Positions 38,105 to 49,962 of a stretch of 64,000 nt of DNA are shown here, piece by piece. A program made the position numbers and the translations under genes. Every line of letters begins with the position of its first letter. Position 1 is the stretch's first letter. The DNA comes from Chrysoperla carnea (taxonomy: Eukaryota > Arthropoda > Insecta > Neuroptera > Chrysopidae): contig NC_058337.1 of the NCBI RefSeq assembly GCF_905475395.1, forward strand, positions 12,884,983 through 12,948,982, given 5' to 3'. The notes beneath the pieces were generated by a model. That model had not been told where the DNA came from and searched no databases. It was given only the letters and a program-made list of their open reading frames with translations.

Positions 38105-38578
38105 TACAGAGTGTCCCGTAAGTACCGCATGCTTTTGTTGCATCAGGTAGAAAATAAAATTCTAAGACGAAAAGTCATTTCCATTTTTTGATACGATGTA
38201 CGGATAGTTAGCTATTAATTAAAATAGGCAGCCAATCAGAAGCATTGTAACTAAAAATTAAAACCACTCGACTCTGATTGAGCCTAAATTATTAAATAAT
38301 TATTATTGTTATTAAAAAAAATAATAATAATTAAGTATTAAGTTTTCAGTTTTTAATAACAAAAATAATTATTTGATAATTTATTTTTAATCTATCAAAA
38401 ATCATTAATTTAGTCAATCTTAGTCAGAGTCGAGTGGTTTTAATTTTTAGTTACAATGCTTTTGATTGGCTGTCTATTTTAATTAATAATGGAAGAGGAT
38501 TTTTCGTCTTAGAATTTTATTTTCTACCTGATGCATTAAAAGCGTGCGGTAATTACAGAACACCTTGTTTAAATACTT
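38105..38578. mobile_element. Foldback MITE with arms of about 180 bp
   Basis: The left arm begins ACAGAGTGTCCCGTAAGTAC and contains GCATCAGGTAGAAAATAAAA and AACCACTCGACTCTGA. The right arm is its reverse complement with few differences, ending GTGCGGTAATTACAGAACAC. The loop is an AT-rich stretch of TAATAATT repeats. The high similarity of the arms suggests a fairly recent insertion. The open frame 38434-38700 starts inside the right arm and is not a gene. Confidence 0.85.
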
Positions 38579-39538
38579 TATTATGTAATAGTGAAGTGCC
38601 TGGTCGGTTGGAGTGGAGTTTTGATCTCGGATTTCCGGAATTAGGAATGAATTTATTTGATCGAAGTGGATTTTTAATTTGTTTAATCATTTATTTTTAA
38701 CCTTGAGATTTACCGTTTAAACGATAGTTCTACCCCTTTTTTATCACTTCTATCGCTCTACAGTCTCTTTTCTGAATCAACCGATTTTTAGAAATTTTTT
38801 TAACAAATAAAAAATAGGAGCAAATAGATACATAATAAATAAAAAATAGAAGCAAATAGATAGGATAATAAATAAATAAATTTCTAGAAATGTCTCTCCA
38901 AACTGAACCGATTTTGAATATCATCGGCCCTTTTTTAGCTGTTTCGGGTACGGAACCTTAAACTCGCACTTTAAACATAACTAAGAACGCTCTCCTTAAA
39001 TCAGTTCATCTGTTTAGGAGCTACGATGCCACAGACAGGCATACATAACGGTCAAACTTATAACACGCATCTTCGGGGGTTAAAAATCGAGATAAAATTT
39101 TGTTTAATTGTAAACTTGTTCATATATATTATAAGCTAAACATTCTATATATTTTTTCATTTTTCATTCACTATCTCGGAATTCAGAGCATTTTATGTTT
39201 TCAATACTCCAGGAACTCCACTATAAAATAAATAAAAATATTAGACTTGATTAAGACACTGACTCATTAATAAGATGAATTACGCAATTAAATTACGTAA
39301 GAAAAATGATGGTCACAGCGTTGGTGGTCGAGGCATTATCGCAAGTTGATTAAAAGAATATAATACAGGCGTAATTTTATTTTTTAGAGGCTTTTTATTC
39401 TGTCATTCACAAAAATAATCATGCAATACAATTGAAAGATCCAAATAGCCGCCATACCGCCGCCTTTGCGTATGTCATGACGATTTTTGTGAATGACAGA
39501 AAGAAAATGATCAGTCAAAAAAAAAATTAACTCTCTAT
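38579..39538. repeat. R3 copy and a small inverted repeat
   Basis: 38925-39085 is an R3 fragment (GGGTACGGAACCTTAAACTC to GCTACGATGCCACAGACAGG). About 39395-39507 contains an inverted repeat with CTGTCATTCACAAAAAT on the left and ATTTTTGTGAATGACAG on the right. No gene is seen. Confidence 0.65.
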
Positions 39539-40528
39539 AGGCACAATTTCACTGAGGCAACTTCTAGGCATTCCGCATACATGTAGTATGCGGCATTGAC
39601 GCATGCTTCACAGTCTTTCAATAGAAGGAAGCGATAAAAAATATGTCTCCTTGCCTTTTGCTACATTGCTACATACTGACGGTTGTCAACAGTCAACAGA
39701 TTTAGTAGAAGATCGAAAAAATTACGACGGTTACCATAATTCCTTCGAATTATGGAATAACGAAATCGTCGAATACAAAGATATAAGAATTAAAAACGCT
39801 AAATTGAAACAATTATGAGGTAAATATAATTATTGTACGGTAATGGAGGTAAATATAATTGGTGTATTTACTAATGATAGAGGTAAAAAAAGTAAAAAAT
39901 TTGCAGCGGTCAGCATTTCATCGCGAGCGCGAAAAGCTTCAGCTTAGAAATGCTCGGCTCAAATATTCGAAATAGATACATAAGCGATGGATAGCTATCA
40001 CCCGTAGCCAAACATCTCACTGTCACTAACAATCTCATACGATGTATTATTGCTTCCCGATATCCCGAAAGTTAGTATCATTTTTTTTTTATCAAATTGA
40101 GATTTTTTCAAGTACTGAAAATCGTTACTCATCCGTATGAAATTTCGAAAGCATCGAAAAGCATTATCATAAGCAACCAACTTCTTGTACAAATTTTACT
40201 GAATTTCTAGATCATCGACATATAGCTCTCTTCTCCAATATGGTAGCGGTATTCTTTTCGTCTTATGATTCAAAGCGATTACTAAATAAGCAGTTGTCGC
40301 GACTGTTTGGAATGACCTGATGTATCAAACTGAATTTGCCTGAATGGAATCGCTTCAGACGCATGCTACACTCATGTACGACAAAGCGCATGCGATGTGG
40401 GTCAACAATTCCGCATGCGACATTTAATTAAATTTGGTGCCACATAGTCGAAAGCCCATAATAGGTAACACTAAAAAACAATTATATAGTCCCATGTCGT
40501 TCACTGTTGCCTCAGTGGAATTGCGCCT
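39539..40528. mobile_element. 990-bp TIR element, possible Harbinger relic
   Basis: The ends are inverted repeats, AGGCACAATTTCACTGAGGC on the left and GCCTCAGTGGAATTGCGCCT on the right. Inside each end is a GCATGCG- or GCATAC-containing stretch. The reverse-strand frame 39998-40192 reads DNAFRCFRNFIRMSNDFQYL, which resembles the region before the nuclease domain in PIF/Harbinger proteins. No catalytic domain follows and the target duplication is not clear. The + strand frame 39603-39818 is not recognised. Confidence 0.6.
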
Positions 40529-41489
40529 TAACAATTAAAATTAGTAGATTCGCACTTTTGCATCGAAAAGTAATGGATTCGCCCAAATATAAAATTAATT
40601 ATTTTATTAAGATTTTTTTTAGTTAAAGTCTATCTAAAAAAATTATCAAACGTTTTTTTTAATACATTAGTACCTAAGATACCATGAAAAAATTTGACTT
40701 TTTAGCTCAGCTGCTATTACATCTCTGATTAATCAAACTATTTCAGAAATATTAAGATTTAAATTATTGTTTTTTCTGCTTGCTTCAAGGGCTTTTTTGG
40801 TCCAGTTAATGTTTTAGTACCTTATAATGACTTATTTAAACACAACTTAATCAAATATTTATTTGTATTTATAGTCGAAACGACTTCGTAGACATGATAA
40901 GACGCTTAAGATAGGGAAGCCGTTTTTTTAACAATCGTTAGAATGTTATGATATTGACAGAAATAGATTATTTTGCAGTCTAGATCAGATGCAGTCATGG
41001 AAGTTTTATTTGTACCCTGGTTTAACATTTTATCATATCGTCCGAAGTTAATTCATGCGTAGCTTTTCTGTCGTCAATAGTACCGTAAAATCTACGCTCA
41101 AATCAAAATGATGACTTTTATTTGCTGTTATTGGATAATTTTAAGTCGAAAGTGCTTTTTATACTTTTGTTCAAAATCCAATAGTTAAGGATTTATGGGC
41201 ACTATTGAATTTAGCCAATAAAGTAAAGTCATTGTTGAGTAAAGTAGTTTAATGTTTTATTAATAAAAATTTTTCTTCGTACACTACTAGAGAGACTATT
41301 TTCGACCATGTTAAGGATAGCTTCTTCGTCGAAAATTTCTTGCTGTTCGGGGCGTTCTGCGCCTCTTTCTGACAAATGACGACTTTCGACTTAAAATTGT
41401 CCAAAGAATACGATCCTAAGCTATGCCCATCGAGTGACGTGATACTCTGTATAGACAAATTGCTGAAACGATGAAAATTTAAGTCTATA
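40529..41489. other. Gene-free stretch
   Basis: No gene is recognised. CTTTTATTTGCTGTTATTGG...TTTAAGTCGAAAG near 41115-41150 and CTTTCGACTTAAAATTGTCC near 41384-41403 are partly inverted copies, a hint of another foldback element. Confidence 0.4.
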
Positions 41490-41984
41490 AGGAATTTTCA
41501 GCATGGCATTTGCAGTTCCTATGCTAAAATTATGGTAAAACCTACTTTTCGACAGAATTTAACAAATTTTTATTCATAGACTAAGAATAGGACTTACTAT
41601 TAAATGCCGAAGTTTCAGAAATTTTAAAACGCGAAATAATTAATGCGCAAGTTCCCAATTTTGGCCAATTTACGTCAAAATTAATAACTCGAAAACAAAA
41701 CAATGTGTTGCTATTTTTTGTTTTTATTTTAAAAACATTCCTTTCAACTTTCCTACGTTTTTTTAGTTCTGTCGAGATAATTTTTTAATACCGTAAAAAA
41801 TAGCTAGGAGGACAATGAGTTTTACATGTTTTAATATTCAAAATAGCGAAATTTGCAGCTGATTATCTAGCGATCTAAACGACCAAAAACTCTACAACTT
41901 CGGGATCTCACAGCTAACATTATTTGAACCTATGAACAAAATAGTCCAAATCTGTCGACAAGTGCTTTCATGCTGGAAATACCT
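41490..41984. mobile_element. R4 MITE copy 3
   Basis: The element is flanked by TA on both sides. The left end AGGAATTTTCAGCATG is diverged; the right end CATGCTGGAAATACCT is intact. The interior shares CTTTTCGACAGAATTTAACA with copy 2 and GATCTAAACGACCAAAAA with copy 1. Confidence 0.8.
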
Positions 41985-44310
41985 TAATCGGTACTTTTAT
42001 TATTTTAATATAATTAATAGCCCTTGTAATGATCAATATTGTTTTTATCAAATGTGTTCTCTAGTCCACACTTTTTTGTTATGCATTTCAAATTGTAAAT
42101 GGAACGAAACTACATATTTTAACAGATATAATAAGTACTTTTTTAAATCATTTATGTATATTCTTTCTTATTCTTTACATTTTTTTTAATTTTTGTATTT
42201 GTAAAACGATAAAATTCACACAAAACAAAATTAGGCAGTCATATTAAAAAATCAGTGCAAAGAAATTTATGCGCGGCTATTTAGTTTTGTTTAAATCACA
42301 CAATATTAAGTATATTTTACTTTGAAAAACTTTTATCTTTTGTATTGTCTTACATGTTAACACATATCATGAATTAAGAGAGCTACGGATACAAAGAAAA
42401 CACAATTACGAAAATTTCCAAATATCTAAAATGTTGGTAAATGACGTCATGTTAGTTGTATTCGATGTGTGGCGAATTGGCATCAAGTTGACGCCAAAGA
42501 ACGAGAAACGGACATTTTTTCAAAATATTGCGCATATTTTGGTCTTAAGGTGATGCTAAATCACCAGTTTGAAATTCTTCATCGAATACACCTAGTTTAT
42601 TGATAGATTACATTATAGAAACGGATTATTTAATAAAAATTTGTTTTCATTTCTTTTACAGTATTTTAAATTACTTCATTACTTCACTTATACAAGGAAA
42701 AAATGTTTGTCCAGTTTTATAAATGTCGTATTTGGGAACCAATTTTTAGCGGAGTGCCTGGAGAATTTTACACCGGAACCCGTTTACACTGAGTAAATTT
42801 CAATAATTATGTTTTTAAGACAATTATGCTATTGTTTAAGTTATTTTTTTTGATTGGCTAGTTAACAAGTTCAAATTGGTGAAATACAGAGATAATGGTC
42901 GTAAAAATACGATAGCTCGTTGGATTTGAATTATTTTTTCAGAAGTTTGATAATTAATAAATTATATCAAATTTTAATTTAATAGACCTTTTTCACATTT
43001 TTCTTTCTTTTTTTTAAATGAAAGTAAATGTCTTGATAAATAGGCTAATTTTTTTCCCCGATTTTTTTGAAGCCACAAGACCGAGAAAACAGACAATGAA
43101 AATCATTAAAATTCAAATTGGCGTAAACGATCCGAAAACACACGCAGTTACACGAATGTCGTTGTGACGTCATTTAAAGTTGATAATAATGATATATTAA
43201 TACGACTGTTGACACTGTTGTCAACAGTCGTATTAATATATCAATGTCATTGTTTGTCGGAGTGACATCACAGATCACGTGTGCGGTGGAGCAAAAAAAA
43301 ATCGTTTTAAATTATTTCAAATATTGTGTGACTTTTTTACAATTTTTTTCATAGTGTTTTCATTGTTAAAAATGATTAATTTTCGAGTTACAGGCTCTAC
43401 TCGAACTATATTTTCATAAAAAAATTAGCAAAAAGCATTTCTGAAAGCATTAACAAAACGCATTTCATGAAAAAGGTCTATTTTTACTTCAGGTAATGTA
43501 TTTTTTATTTATGTAAGTGGCTTTAATGGCTCAATGGCCCTTGAAAAAATATTTTAAATAAAAAAAAAATTACCAAAAACAGAAGGTCGAAGTCAAAATT
43601 TTGTGCCAATTCTTTAAACTTTTGTTTTTAGTTTACAATGAAGATGAAAATTAGAGAAAGTTTTGTTAATAAAGAATTAGTTGTCTAACTTGTTGAAAAA
43701 TTAACTTTAAGACAAATTTCTAACGGTAATAAATTCTTTAAAGTGTTCAGAATACACAATAAATTTTCAAATATTTAAATCAATATTTAATACCCAAAAA
43801 AATTATTTAGTGTGAGATACTTGTTTTTGACGCCATTACAACAATCTAAAAATGGCGAAAAAAACCAACTGTCAGCGTTAAATTAAAATTATAAATAACG
43901 GGCATAGAATTCCGGGAGTAGGAGTTTTTAATTGGAAATTATCTACTCTTTAAGAATCTTGAAAATTTCATAAATATTAATAGTTTATGAAATATTGGCG
44001 AAAAACGAAATATCTTTTTTATCATCTTTAATTGTGTATAACTTTTGAAATTTTTAATGTGCTAAAAAAACGCTTTCGGCACATTTTTCTAGACATCATT
44101 TCGAAGCCAACGAGCTATCACACGTATTTTTCGGTTCATTAACTTGTTGACTAGACTACTGTGGTTAAATTCCACAAACTCAATTTGTTAAACTATAATA
44201 AATGGTTTGAATTTCAGTGCAAGCAAAGCAATATCCAATACGAATACATACATCTGGCATAAAATTCATGATATGTAAATTACCATCTATTTCAAATATG
44301 CAAAAATAAG
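41985..44310. other. Gene-free region with a perfect hairpin and R7 copy 2
   Basis: 43191-43214 and 43219-43242 are perfect 24-bp inverted repeats separated by CTGT. 43855-44130 is the reverse-strand R7 copy. No gene is supported. The open frame at 41932-42189 begins in an R4 element. Confidence 0.6.
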
Positions 44311-44316
44311 TTTATT
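44311..44316 (-). terminator. Candidate poly(A) signal for the MARCH8-type gene
   Basis: TTTATT on the + strand reads AATAAA on the - strand, about 150 bases downstream of the stop codon of the gene on that strand. Confidence 0.45.
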
Positions 44317-44465
44317 GTAAATTGGGTTGGTCTGAAACTATAAAAGTAAAGAATTATTATCTTAATGATTATTTACTGTAATAACCCGGTAACTATTTTT
44401 AAAACAAAGAGGAAGAGTTTTTTTTATATGTTGAAAAAGCTCATAATCATAAACTCACTTACTTG

Positions 44466-47400
44466 TTATGGTAAAAGTTTTTCATTACTAGAACTTAAAT
44501 TTGGTAACGATTTAAATAATGATTTATTTTTATCAAAATTGGTTCTATTCGGTACATCATGTAATGAGATCATAGAATTTTTGCCAACTCTTGATTTTGA
44601 ATGTTCAATATCTAAAGCTAACATTTCTTGAATATCAATTTCCAATGGATCAAAATCAGTTTTTTGAAGTGAATCTTTGGATGTTGATTCATTTGAACTT
44701 TTACTTTGAGCTTTCTGTCTGTCTCCAGCTCCGCCGCCCCCCGCACATTCAATAATATTATATGGCTGAACTGAAGCATAACGTATATCTTCTTCACTGC
44801 TACCAGCAGTTAATGTTGGAGTTACATTTTCAGTATTTGTTTGTGTAATATTCGATTCTAAATTATTTTTTTCACCAAATACATAACTACTTTCTAATTT
44901 GATAGATGTGATATTTTGTTTGGGTATCACATTTGCAATAATGGCAATTTGTGAACTACCTGGTATTTCGCTAACATCTTCATGGTATGATGGAGTGTTG
45001 CCCAGAGTTGGCTCATGACTTAAATTGTTTAAACTATTATTTTCTATATTTGCAATTACTTGTGCTGGTCGACTGGACGTTTGTCTAGTATTTGCAATGG
45101 CATTTGGACGAATTGATACACGAAACGTTGGTGATGGTGGTGCCACACTTTTTTCTGGTGCATTTTGTATTAAAATTATTCTATAACAAATCAAATAATT
45201 TATTTTATTTATCATGTTAAAATATAATAATACACTTAATCCAATTAATCTACGGAGACCCAATTTTAAACAAAATTGCTATCAGAAAATTATTTGTTAT
45301 TCTGATGTATGAGTTAGATTATTAAAAGTTTCATAAAAATACATTGAGTAGTTTTTACGTGAAAGCGTAACAAACAAAGTTACTTTCGTATTTATAATAT
45401 ATAAAGATAGGGATTATAGCTGAAAGTAGGCTATGATTTGAAAAAAATGTCAAATTAATTTTTATAAGATATTATTATTAATTTAATATTCTAGGATATC
45501 ACAATCAAAAAATCTATGAACCCTAACTTTCTGCCGCGTGGTAAATAAGCTCCTGTGTCGGTGTGGAACATTTTCTCTCATAGGACATATGTATGGCAGG
45601 ATGATCATTTTCCAAATAGAGGGGCGTGTTAAAATCTCGGGGAAAAAAGTGGACGCTAACCGTCTGGAAGCAACGGTAAGTCAAAGCATCCATATTTTAT
45701 AAATCGGGGAAAATAGGTGCAGGCAAAAAAACTAAGGCGATTTTGGAGGGAAGTGGGATTGAAGTAAACCGGAAAAAAAGTGGATCCTAACCGGATAAAT
45801 TCAAGCGCGGGAGAATTCTCGAACACTATAGTAAAACAAAGTAAGTAAAACTGAATATTTTTACCGCTTGCAAAATAACTTCCATAACGACCACACAAAC
45901 GTTATACAATACTGGTAGACATTTGATAAGCAACAGCTTCACTACATAGCATAACACAAAGTCGCTTTCCGCTGTCTGTCTGTCCCTATGTATGCTTAGA
46001 TCTTTAAAACTACGCAACAGATTTTGATGTGGTTTTTTTAATAGATAAAATGATTCAAGAGGAAGGTTTATATATATATAATACATGCATAATATAGTAG
46101 AGTCCACTGATAATTTTAGGGGCCGGGGCGTATCGCTAGTACCCTATATAAAGAAACGTTGTACACTAAAAATTTGTTTTAATTACCTATTATGTGCGCG
46201 CCAACGATAACATAAATGTAAATATTGTCGACATTGAATATACATAAATACAGCTCCACCCGTAAAACCCACTGCTACAACTACTAATTTTGTCCAAAAA
46301 GGCCAATCTATAAGTCCTTTTTGTACTTCTTCTGTTGCTCTATCAATGAGAACAAACAAAGACCATATCACACATAACGCAGCCACGCAATGAAATAATA
46401 CTGCACAACATAAACGTCTTCTTTCAACGCCTGACATTTCTAATCTTCGCCACTGTAAACAAACAAAATCAATTATTAGATTTTAAATATTGAAAATAAC
46501 AACTAACACAAATAAATGTAATTAGCGTTAATATAACCAGTCTGTTAACTCTATGTAAAATGCATTAGAAACATATGTTCCCTTATTGATGTACGCGTTA
46601 GTTCCCAAAACTGCTACATAGCAACGCCACCAGTATCGAATCCAAATCACTGGCCAATAATTTATTTACAGTCAAACCTGGGTAAATGAGAACTGGATAA
46701 GTGAGAAAACTCTATAAGTGAGAGTAAACGCCAGGACCCGTCATTTTAAGATCCAAAAACCTCTATTAGCGAGAAACAGAAACCTCTGTAAGAGTCGTTT
46801 TTCCCTCATGGACCTCCGTAAGTGAAACTGCTACTTATCTATACTTCTATAAGCGACAGTCATTTTATCATATTACATATTTACTACATTTGTACTTGCT
46901 GTGACTTGTTATTGCTGCGTACCTGTATAAAAGAGAAACGCTACCCATGTACCTGCATTAGCAAGAAACTCAGGTTAGTGAGAAAGCTCTATAAGCGAGA
47001 ATGAGATTGTGCTCCCTTGAACTCTCGCTTATCCAGGTTTGACTGTATTTATAATTAATTTTTATTTCAGCAAATATTATTATCAATTAATTAAAATTAT
47101 TTATTAATTTAATGAAAATATAAATATAATTTAAACAAAAATAAAACTTGTTTATTTATTTTAAATTTTCGACTAATACCCCAATTTGGATTCGACATAT
47201 GTGGCGCTGTCTAATGTTTAATAATGTAACTAACACACATACAAACATGTCTCACAAATATAACTGATATTCCCATATTAATGGGAATACAAACTATAAA
47301 ATTTGCACATAATTTGCGCTCTCGTGGGTATACAGTGATGTTTATAAGAAAATGTTTTAAACAAAAGTTGTTTATTTTTTTTATACGGAACATTCTTTAC

Positions 47401-49880
47401 ACTTTTGTTCTATCTCTAACGGTTTACAAGATAGGTCCTACGGACTCAAGACCCAATTGATGACCTATGTTGCTCATTGACGAACTTGACCTCACTTTTT
47501 ACGTCCTAAGCACGCTATAAATAATTTCAGCTTGATATCTCTTTTCATTTTTGAGTTATCGTGTTCACAGGCCGACAGACAACCCGAAATGGACTAATTA
47601 GGTGATTCTATGAACACGTATCAATATTTTTAAGCGTTACAAACTTGGGACTAAACTTAATATACTATGATATATTTTTTCATATATACATGGTATAAAA
47701 AGTGTAAAACGAAAAATTTTTTTATATCTCAACCTATTAGGCCAATTTTAAAAAAAATGTACTGGAAGGTGCTAGAAAGTTTGGCCAGTGCTGTTGGCCA
47801 AATAAGCTAATTATTGGAATCCATTCTTAAGGAATTTTTGAAAATTTTAATACTCAATATATTTGAATTTAATTTATGGAGAAAGTCATCATTTAATTTT
47901 AATTTAACTTATTCCATAAATAAATATCCCAATTACAAATTTGCCGAATTTTTACCAAATTCAAAGGCGTTACAGTGTTGGGAGCAGGAATACTGATAGT
48001 ATTCCTGCTAATTTTGAAGGCATTTTTATTACAAATAAACTACTTTTAACATGAATTGAACTAAAATTTTCCAGTAATTAATATTGATGGCATTAATTGT
48101 AAATGTGTAAGTGGATGAGGAATTTAAAACGTAGGTATATAATATATATTATAAATTACAAAATGTAAAAACTTTGGACTTCTTATCATAATCGAATTCA
48201 ATAAATAATACTTTAAAAGTTGTAAATAGACAGCAATATATCAGATAATATTTAGGCAAGTCGGAGAAATTTTTTTTTTCGTCAGAAAACTGAAGGGGTC
48301 AGTTATTGACTATTTTTATATAAAAACAAGTGAAAAAAAACAATTGACTGAGTTAATTGTTGAAATACTATGTATAGACAGTGTTGATAACGCAATCGTT
48401 TGTTTTTTGACATCACGTAAGTAAAGAAAGATATCTACTCTTAGATAGTCACACACACACTACTGATATTCCCATAAAATACATACTATAAAATTTGCAG
48501 CTAATTTACGCCCTCGCGGGTAAACAGTGATGTTTACGAAAAAATTTTTCAAACAAAAGTTGTTTATTTTTATTAGGAACATTTCTTACATTTAAACTTT
48601 TATTCTATCTCTAACGGTTTACAAGATGGGTTCTACGGACCCAAGACCCAATTGACCTATATTGCTCATTTACGAACTCGACCTCACTTTTTATGTCCTG
48701 CGTACGCTATAAAAATTTCAGCTTGATTTGTTTTCTTTTTTGAGTTATCGTGTTGACAGACAGGCGGACAACTGAAAATGGACTAATTAGATGGTTATAT
48801 GAACACCTGTATTAAAATTTTGTTCCTAGCATCAATATTTTTAAGTGTTACAAACTTGGAACTAAACTTAGTATACCTTGTATACATTCATTGATGCGAC
48901 TATCATATAGGAATGTCAGTTATCCTTATCATGTGTCTATGATATGTATGTATATGTTCTCTCTCTAAGAGTGGCTATCTTTTTTTATTTTCATGATGTA
49001 AAAAAAAAAAAACAAACGATTGTTCAATCAACACTGTCTATACATGTTATTTCAAAAATTAACTCAGTCAATTGTTTGTTTTCACTTGTTTTATATAAAA
49101 ATACGACTCGCCTATATACTGTTTTTTTATTTTTAGAATCTAAATATCAGTGATAAAAATTGAAAAACAACAAACATTATTAATAATATTCGTAAATGCC
49201 AACATTTTTTCATTAAACAGGCGACAGGTCGTCAAAATTGTAATTTTTGAAAATTCAATTGAAAATAGAATGCGAATCTGCCAAAATGATGAAAAATTGA
49301 CATATAATTAAAAACATCCTAATGGTCCATTTTAAACAAGTGAAATTTACAAAATTTCCAAAACCCCCGACAAATTTTCGAAATATAACTAAGAACATTC
49401 CCGATCAAATTACCTTTCAAACCAAAAATAAATAAACTCAGCAGTTTAGGAACTACCATGGAGGTTATAAAGAAGGAGAACGATCGCAATAGAAAATATT
49501 GTCCCCAAAATATGGACAAAATAAGTGAGGCGCTGGAATCGCTAAGTTGTCTCATTAAATGTGGGCTGTTGTGCGCTAATATACTACTTACCGACGACAG
49601 CGCGGCTGGTGGCAGAAAAATGAACTATAAATTCTACAAATTGTCAGGGACAGGTGCGCTAATGCTTTAGTATATAGCGATCGTTCTCCTTCTTTATAAC
49701 CTCCATGGGAACTACAATGCCACAGACAGACACATTAAACTTATAACACCGCTCTTCTTAGTCTAGGAGAAGGGGGGAGGGCGTTTTAATAACACTGAAA
49801 ATGATTACACTCTAATTTTTATCCCCTTTTTGCAACTTCTATTGGGATCCTTTTCCCTTTTTTTCAAAGTAATATTTTGG

Positions 49881-49962
<82 letters not shown>

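Noticed and set aside
49319-49670. Open frames of 70-78 residues on both strands
   Set aside because: They cross the boundary between R3 and the nested TIR element, so they are accidents of insertion.
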